A DNA stretch of 64,000 bases, from assembly GCA_035544875.1 (NCBI GenBank), contig DASZZP010000097.1, positions 1-64,000 of the forward strand. Direction: 5' to 3'. Positions 1-8,753 of this stretch are shown here, one piece after another. Origin of the DNA: JASLEW01 sp035544875. GTDB taxonomy: Bacteria > Acidobacteriota > Thermoanaerobaculia > Multivoradales > UBA5704. The position numbers and the translations under genes are program-made. Numbering within the stretch: the first letter of the stretch is position 1; every line of letters starts with the position of its first letter. The notes below the pieces were generated by a model, which worked only from the letters and a program-made list of their open reading frames with translations, was not told the origin of the DNA and did not search any database.

Positions 1-1060
1 GGTCCGCCAGGAGTTGCGCCGGCGCTTTTGAGTTCTGCGCCTCCTGCACCAGCTTTACGATCTGCGCCAACGCCGAGTCGGCCCCGACCTTCGTCGCCTT
101 GTAGCGAAAACTGCCGCTCTTGTTGATGGTCGCACCGATCACCGTGGCGCCCGGTCCCTTCTGGACCGGCATCGACTCGCCGGTGAGCATGGACTCGTCG
201 ACGAGTGATTCGCCGGTCTCCACCGTGCCGTCGACCGGAATCTTGCCGCCCGGTCGTATCACGACAATCTCGCCCGCTAACACCTCCGCTGTCGGTACTT
301 CAATCTCGGCGCCGTTGCGGATGACCGAGGCCTTCGCCGGGGTGAGATTCATCAGCGCCTTGATGGCCGACGACGCACCGGCACGGGCGCGCATTTCCAG
401 CCAGTGGCCGAGCAGGATGAAAACCAGCAGGACGGCTGCGGCTTCGAAGAACTGCCCGCGCCCCTTGAAGAAAAAAGTGGTGCCGACACTGAAGAGATAC
501 CCAGTGCCGACGCTCAACACGACCAATACCGCCATGCTCAGGGCGCCCGTGCTGAGCGCGCGCCAGGCGGAGACGAAGAACGGCCAGCTCGGATAGAGAA
601 TCGCGGCGCTTGCCAGGAAGAACAGCCACAGGTTGAGCTCAAGCCCGCCCGGCGGAGCCGGCGGCTTGAAGAGGCTTCCCATCGGTGCGTAGAGAAAGAT
701 TGGCACGGTGAAGATCAGGCAGATCCAGAAGCGGTTACGCATGTCGCGGACCATGGCCGGCAGGTCCTTGCCGCCATGGCCCATTTCAAACGCCATATCC
801 GCTGGCATCGCGGCCCGCGCGCCCGGTGCCGCGTGGCCCTGGTGCCCGTCGACTGCCGGAGCGGCCGGCGCGGGCACGGCGACTTGGGCGGCCGGGGGAG
901 CTTCTGGCACAGGGGGTACGGGTGTTGAAGGCTGCGTGCCCGGCACTGCTCGGCCCTCCTGGCCGTCGACCGCGGAAGGGGTGGGCGCGGGCACGGCAGC
1001 GGGCGCAACCGGGAAAGCTTGACGCACAGCGGCTAGAGGCGTCGAAGCCGGGGCCGCCAT
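1..1060 (-). CDS. Heavy-metal P1B-type ATPase, N-terminal 353 residues (cut by window edge)
   Basis: Leftward gene whose 3' end lies outside the window. The visible part reads as a Cu/Ag-type P1B ATPase: a Pro/Ala-rich N-terminus of about 85 residues, then MVRDMRNRFW before the first membrane helix, GHWLEMRAR near residue 219, the actuator loop GGKIPVDG and DESMLTGES near residue 290, and IGATIN. The catalytic DKTG and the CPx motif are beyond the edge. There is no HMA or HMBD metal-binding domain at the N-terminus; instead the tail holds two copies of a VPxP...AVDGxxG unit. The start at 1060 is the first in-frame ATG after a stop; a GTG at 1129 is an alternative and neither has a convincing ribosome site. 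It probably pumps Cu or Ag, in line with its neighbours. Confidence 0.85.
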   Translation of the reverse strand, partial: MAAPASTPLAAVRQAFPVAPAAVPAPTPSAVDGQEGRAVPGTQPSTPVPPVPEAPPAAQVAVPAPAAPAVDGHQGHAAPGARAAMPADMAFEMGHGGKDLPAMVRDMRNRFWICLIFTVPIFLYAPMGSLFKPPAPPGGLELNLWLFFLASAAILYPSWPFFVSAWRALSTGALSMAVLVVLSVGTGYLFSVGTTFFFKGRGQFFEAAAVLLVFILLGHWLEMRARAGASSAIKALMNLTPAKASVIRNGAEIEVPTAEVLAGEIVVIRPGGKIPVDGTVETGESLVDESMLTGESMPVQKGPGATVIGATINKSGSFRYKATKVGADSALAQIVKLVQEAQNSKAPAQLLAD

Positions 1061-1235
1061 CCGGTCGGCTGGTTTGGTCGTCGCAATCCCACGTTCGGCG
1101 CTCCGGCGGAAGTCTGATCGCTTAGGCACGGCAGGCAGGTTCGCGCCGGCCTTGATGCTCGGTCACCGCGGCGGGAGTTGTGTTGCCGGTTAAGAGGCAG
1201 GTTCCGCACTGTCGGCGCCCGTGAGCGAATAGGAT

Positions 1236-1436
1236 CTAACCGCAGCAGCCATGACCGCTTTTCGGCATTCCCACCAACTTGACCAGGTATTGCTCCGGAT
1301 GAAGATCGAACTTCTCTTTGCACTTGGAGCCGCAGAAGAAATACGCTTGCCCTCTGTACTCGGTTTGTCCAGCGGCGGTAGCCGTTTCTACGTCCATGCC
1401 GCACACGGGATCTTTCGCAGCTGTGATGGTGTTCAT
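1236..1436 (-). CDS. YHS-domain protein, 66 aa
   Basis: Small soluble protein that is almost entirely one YHS domain: DPVCGMDV near the N-terminus, then YFFCGSKCKEKF and a C-terminal GHGCCG. YHS domains bind soft metals through such Cys residues and are often fused to or placed beside copper ATPases, which fits the leftward ATPase 175 bases downstream. Two ATGs lie close together (1442 and 1436); the AAGGAG site sits 8 bases before the second but only 2 before the first, so 1436 is chosen. It is probably a copper chaperone or metal-delivery partner of the ATPase. Confidence 0.8.
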   Translation of the reverse strand: MNTITAAKDPVCGMDVETATAAGQTEYRGQAYFFCGSKCKEKFDLHPEQYLVKLVGMPKSGHGCCG

Positions 1437-1792
1437 GATCATCTCTCCTTCGCTCCTGGGGTTTGGCCTGATGGCAGCCTTCGGCTGCATGCAGCGCAGC
1501 CGGCCAGCAGCGCACGACCTCGCGAAGGGGGAGTGGTGCAATTGCCGAGCCACAGCTGCCACGGTGGTGCCGCCAGCGGTGGCGGTCTGCGCGTGCGCCT
1601 CCGGCCGCAGGCGCCGACGCAAGTTCTGCATCGAAGAATGCAGAGCGTGCCGCCGGCGCGGATCAGATCGCTGGCCTCGGCGCTCTGTCGGCGCCAGCGC
1701 CAGCGACTCGGGATTTTTCGCTGCTGCGCTGCTGCGAACGTCGCGCAACCGAGCCCGGGGACGCGCGCGCGAGGGCGAGTTGTGATGACCTC

Positions 1793-1808
1793 TGGCATGC
1801 GCCATGCA
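1793..1808 (+). promoter_or_regulatory. Sigma-54-like -24/-12 element
   Basis: TGGCATG, four bases, then ATGCA: one mismatch to the consensus TGGCAYR-N4-TTGCW, with correctly spaced GG and GC. It points right, toward the activator relic and the copper ATPase at 1978. A single match in GC-rich DNA can arise by chance. Confidence 0.3.
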
Positions 1809-1844
1809 GCCTCCCACAGGGTGTCGCGATCAATACCATTGCGG

Positions 1845-1946
1845 GTGCTCGGTAAGGAGCTGAAGGGGGAGACCGTGCGAAGCGTCAACAAGCCCTATCT
1901 CGTGGTCAACTGCGGCGCGCTCTCGCCGGCGCTCATCGAGAGCGAG
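1845..1946 (+). pseudogene. Relic of an NtrC-family sigma-54 activator AAA+ domain
   Basis: About 34 in-frame codons read GKEL...VR...KPYLVVNCGALSPALIESE, which matches the segment between Walker A and the GAFTGA loop of bacterial enhancer-binding proteins (family pattern GKELVA...PFVAVNCGAL...LIESELFGH). Before it the Walker A glycines are gone, and after ESE the sequence diverges (RVGYRH) and runs into the copper ATPase start. It is therefore an internal fragment left by deletion or recombination, not a working regulator. Confidence 0.6.
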
Positions 1947-1977
1947 CGTGTTGGCTACCGCCACCTCGAGGATAGCC

Positions 1978-4326
1978 ATGACTGAGCCACGCGCAGTGGT
2001 CCATCGCGAGCGCCCGGCCAGGGCTGTCGCGCTCATGCCTCGCGAATCCAAGGGGCGCGATGCACGGCCGAAGCGAGAGCCAAAGGTTCCGGAGCCAGAG
2101 GTGAAGTATGCCTGCCCGATGCATCCCGGCATGAGGCAGCCAGCGCCCGGCATCTCCCCGCCTCGCGGCACGGCCCCGGAACCGGTGCCTCAGCCGGCGA
2201 AGCCGGTGGCGACGAAGTGGACCTGTCCGATGCACCCCGAAGTCGTGCGCGACGAGCCGGGGGGCTGTCCGATTTGCGGCATGGCGCTCGAGCCGATGAC
2301 CGTGAGCGCGAGCGAGCAGGAGAGCGCGGAGCTTGTCGACATGACCCGCCGCTTCTGGGTGAGCACAGCCCTGACGATTCCGGTTTTCGTGATCGCGATG
2401 AGTGACTATCTACCGGGCCGACCGCTCGATGGGATCGTCGCTCCGGGTATGGTCGGATGGCTTGCGCTGCTGCTGACGACGCCGGTCGTACTGTGGGGCG
2501 GATGGCCCTTCTTCGTGCGGGGCTGGCAGTCGGTGACCAACCGCAGTTTGAACATGTTCACGCTCATTGGCCTGGGCGTGGGTGTCGCCTATGCCTACAG
2601 CATGATCGCCACGCTGCTGCCGGGCATCTTCCCCGCGTCCTTCCGCGATGAGTCGGGCAACGTCGCCGCCTACTTCGAAGCCGCGGCGGTCATCGTCACG
2701 CTCGTGCTGCTCGGGCAAGTCCTCGAGTTGAGGGCGCGCAGTCAGACCGGGGCGGCGATCCGGGCATTGCTCGGCCTCGCGCCGAAGACGGCGCGCCGCA
2801 TTCGCGAGGACGGCGTCGAGGAAGATGTAGCGCTCGATCAGGTGCAGCCGGGCGACCGCTTGCGGGTACGTCCCGGCGAGAAGGTGCCGGTGGACGGCGT
2901 CGTCCTCGAAGGGACGAGTGCGGTCGACGAATCAATGGTCACCGGCGAGTCGATTCCCGTAGAAAAGCGAGCTCAGGATCGGGTCATCGGCGCCACTGTC
3001 AACGGCACCGGGTCGCTCGTCATGCGCGCCGAACGGGTCGGCGCCAATACACTCCTTGCGCAGATCGTGCAGATGGTCGCGGAGGCTCAACGCAGCCGCG
3101 CTCCGATCCAGAAGCTGGCCGACGTCGTCGCAGTCTATTTCGTCCCGGCCATCGTCGTGATCGCCGTCGTCACGTTCATTGTCTGGGCGCTGGTGGGACC
3201 GGAGCCACGGATGGCCCACGCCATTGTCAACGCCGTGGCCGTCCTCATCATCGCGTGTCCGTGCGCACTGGGGCTGGCGACGCCGATGTCGATCATGGTC
3301 GCAACCGGCAAAGGCGCAATGGCTGGCGTCCTGTTCAAGAATGCCGAGGCGATCGAGGTCTTGCGCAAGGTCGACACGCTGGTCGTTGACAAGACCGGCA
3401 CGCTCACCGTTGGCAAACCGAAGCTGGTGACCGTCAAGGCCGCGGACGGCATGGACGACAGGCGTGTGCTGCGGCTGGCAGCCAGCCTCGAACGCGGCAG
3501 CGAGCATCCGCTCGCCGCGGCGATCGTGAGTGGAGCGGAAGAGCGTGGTCTGCGCCTGACCAACGCGGAGAGTTTCGAGTCGATCACTGGCAAGGGCGTC
3601 AAGGGTCGTGTCGAGGCGAGCAACGTCGCGCTCGGCAATCGCCGCCTCCTCGACGATCTTGGCGTCGATCCCGGAGCGCTGACCGCGCAGGCTGAGGCAC
3701 TCCGTCGTGAAGGCCAGACGGTGATGTTCGCCGCGATCGACGGGAAGGCCGCCGGTCTCCTCGGCGTGGCCGACCCGATTAAAGAGACCACGCCGGAGGC
3801 CATCCGGCAGCTTCACGAGGAGGGTCTGCGGATCGTCATGCTGACGGGCGACAACCGCACGACCGCCGAAGCGGTCGCGAAGCTGCTGGGCATCGACGAG
3901 CTTATGCCGGAGGTGCTGCCGGATCAAAAGGCTGAGAAAGTAAAACAGCTCCAGCGGGAAGGCCGCGTGGTCGCCATGGCGGGCGACGGCGTCAATGACG
4001 CGCCGGCGCTCGCACAGGCGCAGGTTGGCGTCGCCATGGGCACCGGCACGGACGTCGCCATGGAAAGCGCGGGCGTCACGCTGGTCAAGGGTGATCTGCG
4101 CGGCATCGTGCGGGCCAGACGACTCAGTCGCGCCACCATGCGAAACATCAAACAGAACCTGTTCTTCGCGTTTGTCTACAACGCCCTTGGTGTGCCGATC
4201 GCGGCCGGTGTGCTCTATCCGTTCTTTGGCCTGCTCCTCAGCCCGATCATTGCCGCGGCGGCCATGAGCTTCAGTTCGGTCTCGGTCGTCGGCAACGCGC
4301 TGCGGCTGCGGCGTATCACCTTGTAG
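1978..4326 (+). CDS. copA: Copper-translocating P1B-1 ATPase (CopA type) with two N-terminal HMBD motifs
   Basis: Inner-membrane Cu(I)/Ag(I) exporter of 782 residues. The N-terminus carries a truncated motif YACPMHPGM (about residue 44) and a full heavy-metal-binding motif WTCPMHPEV...CPICGM (81-104). The ATPase core is complete: TGESIPV in the actuator domain, IACPCALG (about 425), phosphorylation site DKTGTLT (about 471), MLTGDN, and GDGVNDAPAL (about 669). The last helices carry YN and MSFSSVSVVGNALRL, the P1B-1 copper signature. ATG 1978 is chosen because GAGGAT lies just upstream; an in-frame ATG at 1948 would add ten residues. A membrane YHS gene follows 56 bases downstream. Confidence 0.95.
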   Translation: MTEPRAVVHRERPARAVALMPRESKGRDARPKREPKVPEPEVKYACPMHPGMRQPAPGISPPRGTAPEPVPQPAKPVATKWTCPMHPEVVRDEPGGCPICGMALEPMTVSASEQESAELVDMTRRFWVSTALTIPVFVIAMSDYLPGRPLDGIVAPGMVGWLALLLTTPVVLWGGWPFFVRGWQSVTNRSLNMFTLIGLGVGVAYAYSMIATLLPGIFPASFRDESGNVAAYFEAAAVIVTLVLLGQVLELRARSQTGAAIRALLGLAPKTARRIREDGVEEDVALDQVQPGDRLRVRPGEKVPVDGVVLEGTSAVDESMVTGESIPVEKRAQDRVIGATVNGTGSLVMRAERVGANTLLAQIVQMVAEAQRSRAPIQKLADVVAVYFVPAIVVIAVVTFIVWALVGPEPRMAHAIVNAVAVLIIACPCALGLATPMSIMVATGKGAMAGVLFKNAEAIEVLRKVDTLVVDKTGTLTVGKPKLVTVKAADGMDDRRVLRLAASLERGSEHPLAAAIVSGAEERGLRLTNAESFESITGKGVKGRVEASNVALGNRRLLDDLGVDPGALTAQAEALRREGQTVMFAAIDGKAAGLLGVADPIKETTPEAIRQLHEEGLRIVMLTGDNRTTAEAVAKLLGIDELMPEVLPDQKAEKVKQLQREGRVVAMAGDGVNDAPALAQAQVGVAMGTGTDVAMESAGVTLVKGDLRGIVRARRLSRATMRNIKQNLFFAFVYNALGVPIAAGVLYPFFGLLLSPIIAAAAMSFSSVSVVGNALRLRRITL

Positions 4327-4382
4327 GTGGGCGACGCGATGACGGTGATAGGGGACCGACCGGAAAGCGAGGGATAGCGAAC

Positions 4383-4667
4383 ATGGAAGGCTTGGTTTCA
4401 TTGTTGCTGTTTGCCGGGCTCTTCTACTTCATGATGCGGTTTGGCTGCGGCGCACACATGGTGCACGGGCACGGTGGTCATGAACATGGGGGTGACGGCG
4501 CGGTCGGCAGCGCCATCGATCCGGTCTGCCACATGCCGGTCATAGCGGATCAGGGCTACACGAAAATGCATCAGGGCCGGCAGTATCGCTTCTGCTCGCG
4601 CGCGTGCCTCGACAAGTTCGAAGCAAGCCCGGAGCGGTATCTGGCCCTCAGGGGAGGTGTGCGATGA
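4383..4667 (+). CDS. Membrane-anchored YHS-domain protein, 94 aa
   Basis: One N-terminal transmembrane helix (residues 4-20) followed by a His-rich stretch (HMVHGHGGHEHGG) and a YHS domain: DPVCHMPV and RFCSRACLDKFE. The His run and the four Cys suggest soft-metal binding at the membrane, next to the copper ATPase. The stop overlaps the start of the next gene (ATGA), so the two are translationally coupled. Likely role, by context: presenting copper to the ATPase or buffering it. Confidence 0.75.
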   Translation: MEGLVSLLLFAGLFYFMMRFGCGAHMVHGHGGHEHGGDGAVGSAIDPVCHMPVIADQGYTKMHQGRQYRFCSRACLDKFEASPERYLALRGGVR

Positions 4668-4957
4668 ACCGAGGGATCTCGCACTGGGCGGTGGGTCATG
4701 CAACGAGCCTTTTCCTGGCCATCACATTCACGCTGTGCGTGGGGTTCGACCTGCTGGCTCCCACTCACGCGATGTATCAGTCGTGGCAACGCCTGCTACC
4801 GGGATTCACGTGGATTAGCTGGGGCAGCTTCTGCCTTGGCCTGCTGGAGAGTTATGGGTACGGGTGGTATCTGGCCCTGATCTGGGTACCGCTGTACAAC
4901 GTGTTTGCCTCTCTGCCGGCACGGCGCGAAGGGCATTCGGCGAAGAACGCCGCGTGA
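4664..4957 (+). CDS. Small membrane protein resembling DUF5676-type proteins, 97 aa
   Basis: Two to three hydrophobic helices (about 10-30, 45-63 and 68-85) with few charged residues, and a short polar C-terminus. It resembles the small two-helix proteins (DUF5676 type) that often accompany copper ATPases and YHS proteins, but the match is by pattern only. Its ATG overlaps the preceding stop by four bases, placing it in the copper ATPase transcription unit. No catalytic motif is visible. Confidence 0.6.
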   Translation: MNRGISHWAVGHATSLFLAITFTLCVGFDLLAPTHAMYQSWQRLLPGFTWISWGSFCLGLLESYGYGWYLALIWVPLYNVFASLPARREGHSAKNAA

Positions 4958-5064
4958 GGCAGCACGAACAACGCACTGATGTTGAAGTGGACCACGCTCG
5001 CCGGTTTTCGTGGGCAGGCCGTGATCGTTCTGCGGCCGGCGTTCGCCGCGGAGGGCGCGCCGTG

Positions 5065-6447
5065 ATGACGAAGCGCGTGACTCCCCCAGGGGTACCGCTG
5101 AGCACGATGATCGTGCTGATGCTGGCGGTGTTCACGGTGTCGGTGGGTTACGGCGTTGTGCTGCCCCTCCTGCCGTATCTGATCGAGCGGCTACTCGGAA
5201 CAGGCGGCGGCACGGTTGCAGTGTCCCGGTCAACCGGACTGCTGACTGCCCTCTACATGCTCGCCCTTTTCTTGTTCGCCCCGGCCTGGGGCCGCTTGTC
5301 CGACCGGTACGGGCGCCGCATCATCCTGTTGATCGGGCTTGGCGGGTTCGGCGCGATCATGTTGATCTTCTCGTTCGTCGAAAGCCTGACAGCGGTGTAC
5401 GCCGAACGGTTCCTGAGCGGCTTGTTCGCCGCCGCTGTCACGCCGGTCGCGTTGGCCGCGATCGGTGATCTCGCGGCGACCGAAAAGGCGCGGGCGCGCC
5501 GCCTGACCTTCGTCAGCCTGGCGGGGATCAGCGGATTCTTGCTCGGTCCCGGACTGGGCGTCGCCATTGCGCGCGGCGCGTCAAACATGCGCCCGATCCC
5601 CGGTGCAGCCGGGTCACTGGCCATCCCCCTGGCCGCGACGGGAGCCCTGGCTCTTTTCGTGACGGTCGCCGCCGCGGTGGCGGTTCCCGGCACGAAGCGG
5701 GGAGACGCCGCCGGACAGATCGAGCTTCGCCCTTCCGAAAGAATGAGGTGGCTTGTCCCGAAGCTACTGATCTTGGCGTTCATCGTCTCCGCCGGGATCG
5801 GCGTGTTCGAGGTCGGGTTGGCGCTTCGCGGCAAGCAGGAACTCGGGCTGACGCAATACCAGATTGCCCTGATGTTCACCGAATGCAGCCTGGTCATGTT
5901 TGTCGTGCAGGTGATGGTATTCTCGCCCTGGGTCAAGCCCGAAACGACGCGTTGGCTCATCGCACCGGCCCTCAGCGTGCTTGCGACCGGATTGTTCCTG
6001 GTTCCTCGCGCTTCGAATTTCACGCTGATGTTGACGGTGGTCGGGGTGGTGGCGGCGAGTGCCGGTATCCTTTCGCCGATTCTGACCTACTGGGTCTCGA
6101 GCAAGGCCGGTAACGCGCGGGGAGCGGAACTCGGTAAGCAAACCGCCGCGTCTAGCCTGGGCGGTGCCGCCGGGTCGGCAGCCGGTGGCGTCTTGTTCGC
6201 TGTGGCCCCGCTGCCCCACGCTTCGTTCCTGCTCGTGACCGTACTGACCGTGTCGGGGGTCCTGCTGAGCCTCCGCCTGCCAAACCAGCTTGTGGTACGG
6301 AAGCGCGGCGAAACCGTCGACGACCGGGGCGTCGAGAGGACGAGGTTGTTCGCGAAAGCTGAGCATCGGACCAGGGACCCAAGCCCAGGGTCTCCGGGCC
6401 GGGCGCGTGAGCGACACCGAACCAGACGCGAAGCCGGGAAAAGCTGA
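5065..6447 (+). CDS. Major facilitator superfamily transporter (DHA1-like), 460 aa
   Basis: Twelve-helix MFS protein. The signature loop between helices 2 and 3 reads GRLSDRYGRR (motif A). The first helix starts right after the chosen start. A GTG at 5062 directly precedes the ATG; GGAGGG about ten bases upstream serves either. The C-terminal 60 residues after the last helix are basic and disordered. The substrate is not predictable: this branch includes drug and metabolite antiporters. It follows the copper ATPase group by about 100 bases. Confidence 0.8.
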   Translation: MTKRVTPPGVPLSTMIVLMLAVFTVSVGYGVVLPLLPYLIERLLGTGGGTVAVSRSTGLLTALYMLALFLFAPAWGRLSDRYGRRIILLIGLGGFGAIMLIFSFVESLTAVYAERFLSGLFAAAVTPVALAAIGDLAATEKARARRLTFVSLAGISGFLLGPGLGVAIARGASNMRPIPGAAGSLAIPLAATGALALFVTVAAAVAVPGTKRGDAAGQIELRPSERMRWLVPKLLILAFIVSAGIGVFEVGLALRGKQELGLTQYQIALMFTECSLVMFVVQVMVFSPWVKPETTRWLIAPALSVLATGLFLVPRASNFTLMLTVVGVVAASAGILSPILTYWVSSKAGNARGAELGKQTAASSLGGAAGSAAGGVLFAVAPLPHASFLLVTVLTVSGVLLSLRLPNQLVVRKRGETVDDRGVERTRLFAKAEHRTRDPSPGSPGRARERHRTRREAGKS

Positions 6448-6498
6448 GGGTCGGCAGCAGCACGACCGTAATGGAGAGGCCCGTAGGGCCAGCACGAT

Positions 6499-7215
6499 AT
6501 GACATATCACTATGTGTGGCTCGGCTGGTCGAGCGGGTTTCTCCTTCCCTGGCTGGCGCTTTACTTGACCAATCCGCGGCTCCGGCCGGTGATGTGGCGC
6601 GTAAGCCTCGCTACTGCCGTGTTCGCACTGACCGAGCCCATTTGGGTGCCCGTGTACTGGAATCCGCCGAGCCTGATCGAGCTCGCCCGGCGCACCGGCT
6701 TCGACATCGAGAGCTTCATTTTCTGCTTTGCCATCGGCGGTATCGGGGCCGCTCTGTACAACGCGCTCACCAATCGGTACTTCGTTCCGGTGAGCGCGCG
6801 GGAAAGGCGCGGGCCGATGCATCGGTTCCACCTGGCGGCTCTGTGGGTGCCATTTGTCCTGTTTGTGCCATTGTATTTCTTTTCCTGGAACCCCATCTAT
6901 CCCGCAATTCTTTGTCTGGTCATAGGTGGCATCGCCACCGCAATCTGCCGCCCGGATTTGAAGGCGAGAGGCCTCGTCGGCGGCGCAGTCTTTCTTGGTC
7001 TGTACTCGCTATTCATGCTGGGTCTGGTGTGGCTGACGCCCGGCTACATCGCCCAGGTGTGGAATCTGCCGGCGTTGAGCGGCGTGCTGATCGGCGGAAT
7101 TCCGCTCGAAGAGCTGCTATTCGGCTTCGGTTTCGGCTGGTACTGGGCGGGTGTGTACGAGCATTTTACGTGGAACACGAGCACGGAGATCTCTGTGCCG
7201 TCACGGCCCTTGTAG
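6499..7215 (+). CDS. Lycopene-cyclase-domain membrane protein, 238 aa
   Basis: Seven predicted membrane helices. The second half carries GGIPLEELLFGFGFGWYW and a downstream YEHF, the pattern of the heterodimeric/fungal-type lycopene cyclase domain (P-[IL]-E-E near the end of helix 6). The first half has FIFCFAIGGIGAALYN, which may be a second copy of the domain. Family members cyclise carotenoids, but no other carotenoid gene is in the window, so the substrate is uncertain. The ribosome site is weak. Confidence 0.65.
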   Translation: MTYHYVWLGWSSGFLLPWLALYLTNPRLRPVMWRVSLATAVFALTEPIWVPVYWNPPSLIELARRTGFDIESFIFCFAIGGIGAALYNALTNRYFVPVSARERRGPMHRFHLAALWVPFVLFVPLYFFSWNPIYPAILCLVIGGIATAICRPDLKARGLVGGAVFLGLYSLFMLGLVWLTPGYIAQVWNLPALSGVLIGGIPLEELLFGFGFGWYWAGVYEHFTWNTSTEISVPSRPL

Positions 7216-7299
7216 GGGCCGACCTTCGAGAGCCCTTGCCTGTCGCGGCTTGGTGAGAGGCTCAGCGCGAGCTGCGCCAGCCGAACCTCTGTGCTGACC

Positions 7300-7327
7300 T
7301 TGACTCGGTCGCGAACACGACTATAAG
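7300..7327 (+). promoter_or_regulatory. Sigma-70-type promoter of the 7337 gene
   Basis: TTGACT at 7300-7305, 16 bases, then TATAAG at 7322-7327. The next gene starts at 7337, so transcription would begin only 2-4 bases before its ATG, making the mRNA nearly leaderless. Confidence 0.45.
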
Positions 7328-7336
7328 ATTAGCGCG

Positions 7337-7738
7337 ATGAGGCGTCGGCGCTTGCTCACGATCGCATGGCTCGTCGGCGGCACGTTCGTGCCGGTAGGGG
7401 CCGCGGTAGCGATCTTCGGCTGCTGCCACCTGCCCTTCCACGGCGTAGTGCATCGGTTCATGCCGCTGTGCGAGCTCGCCGAGAAAGCGCTCGCCCACCA
7501 CCATCACGAAGAGCGCCCGGCAGTCCCAGCTCCTTCGCGACCTGACCAAAAGCCCACGGCCGAGCGCAATTGGCGCGTCCCCGAGAGAGCATCGCTGACG
7601 CCGCGGCTGGCGGTCATCAGCACTCTGCCGCCGCTGTCGCCAGGTCAGCCGCCCCGCCGCTCGCTGCCGGTGGGCGCTTTCCGCTGCGACGACGACGTCG
7701 GGGCGCGGCTGGCCTTCGTCGACACCCTCCGCCTTTGA
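7337..7738 (+). CDS. Small secreted or membrane-anchored protein of unknown function, 133 aa
   Basis: One N-terminal hydrophobic helix (about 8-28) ends in FGCCHLPFHGVVHRFMPLC and a HHHH cluster, so the mature protein begins with Cys, His and Met residues able to bind soft metals. The rest is Pro/Arg-rich and looks disordered. No family is recognised. It opens the copper cluster that continues with the Met/His-rich lipoprotein and has its own promoter. Confidence 0.5.
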   Translation: MRRRRLLTIAWLVGGTFVPVGAAVAIFGCCHLPFHGVVHRFMPLCELAEKALAHHHHEERPAVPAPSRPDQKPTAERNWRVPERASLTPRLAVISTLPPLSPGQPPRRSLPVGAFRCDDDVGARLAFVDTLRL

Positions 7739-7859
7739 TACCCGCCTGAGCGCGACCGCTGCGTGCGCTCGGTGCGCCCGCCTGCGTTCGCACCCTCCTC
7801 CCTTTCTCTCCTCGAGGCCTCAACTCTGAAGGGCGGCGCCTGTCGCCGAGGGTGGGCAA

Positions 7860-8753
7860 ATGAAGCACGCATCGTCTGTTGGGCGCAGCGCGTCGATCGT
7901 GGCGCTGAGCGTTACGTTCGCCATGCTCCTCGGCTGCGGCGAGCACGAGACCGTCGCCAGCAAGAGCGCGAAGGCGCTCCGCGACGCTCAGCGCCGCGGC
8001 GAGAGCTTCGCCGGCCAGGGGCACGCCCATGGCGGGCACGGCGCCATGGGCGCCGAAGCAGCCTCCGGTGAGGGCGCGGCGGCCGCTGCACCGAAGATGG
8101 AAGGCCACGACATGAGCGCCATGCAGGGGCACGGAATGGCCGGGCAGAGCGGCGGCCAGGAGATGAAGGCGATGACCGGCCACGACATGTCCGGCACGAG
8201 CGCCCACTCCATGCCCGCCATGCGGGGTCACGGCATGAGCGGGATGCAAGGTCACGACGTGGGCCGTACGCACGGCCACGACATGGCCACCATGTCGGGC
8301 CACGCCACGGGCTCCAGGCAAGGGCACGACATGGCCTCCGTGCCAGGCCACGACATGACCGGCATGAAGGGTGCGCCGGCGGCGGGCCAGGCGAGCGGGA
8401 TGGCCGGCCACAACATGGCCGGCATGGGGCAACACGGCACGACGATCGAACCACCGGCGCCGCCGCCGCCGGCGGCGATCTCGGCGCAGCCAGGCGCGGC
8501 GGCGGCGGCCCTCGCACCGGATCCGGCCGACGCGCCGGCCCGTACCTCCCTTGCCGAAGCGCAGAGGTCCGCGGAAATCGGCTCGGCGATGGGCAGCATG
8601 GGAGGAATGGCCGGAATGAACGGCGGCGGCGGCTATCGGCAGCGCGACGTCGGCCGCGAGCCCGCCCCGGCCGGCCCTCAACAGCCGCAGGGGCCGCCGC
8701 CACCACACCACACCCCGAATGCGCAACCGGGGCACGGGAGGGAACGGGAATGA
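7860..8753 (+). CDS. Met/His-rich repeat lipoprotein, probable copper-binding, 297 aa
   Basis: A signal peptide with lipobox MLLGC anchors this protein to a membrane. The middle third (about residues 78-190) is a degenerate repeat of GHDM, GHGM, GHNM and GHDV units: five exact GHDM plus variants, each followed by a small residue and another Met. Such Met/His runs bind Cu(I) and Ag(I) in proteins such as PcoE/SilE and CopB. A Pro/Ala-rich linker and a second Met-rich patch (MGSMGGMAGMNG) follow. Its stop overlaps the start of the TolC gene (ATGA). Likely role: a periplasmic copper sponge or delivery protein for the adjacent oxidase and efflux channel. Confidence 0.75.
   Translation: MKHASSVGRSASIVALSVTFAMLLGCGEHETVASKSAKALRDAQRRGESFAGQGHAHGGHGAMGAEAASGEGAAAAAPKMEGHDMSAMQGHGMAGQSGGQEMKAMTGHDMSGTSAHSMPAMRGHGMSGMQGHDVGRTHGHDMATMSGHATGSRQGHDMASVPGHDMTGMKGAPAAGQASGMAGHNMAGMGQHGTTIEPPAPPPPAAISAQPGAAAAALAPDPADAPARTSLAEAQRSAEIGSAMGSMGGMAGMNGGGGYRQRDVGREPAPAGPQQPQGPPPPHHTPNAQPGHGRERE

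Larger units (their letters stand above)
1437..1977. other. 541-base gene-free stretch
   Basis: No intact gene is supported. It is the divergent region between the leftward YHS gene and the rightward copper ATPase. It holds a sigma-54-like promoter at 1793-1808 and a short relic of an NtrC-type activator at 1845-1946, listed separately. The remaining longer open frames have no recognisable domain and unnatural composition. Confidence 0.6.

Noticed and set aside
2932..4401. Long leftward open frame through the copper ATPase
   Set aside because: It is antisense to a gene with all P-type motifs and has the His/Asp/Arg-rich look of a high-GC shadow. The same holds for the long antisense frames opposite cusA, pstA, lldP, lutB and glnS.
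8098..8430. GHDM-coding repeats as a CRISPR-like array
   Set aside because: They are in-frame codon repeats inside a lipoprotein gene, with no spacers of fixed length.
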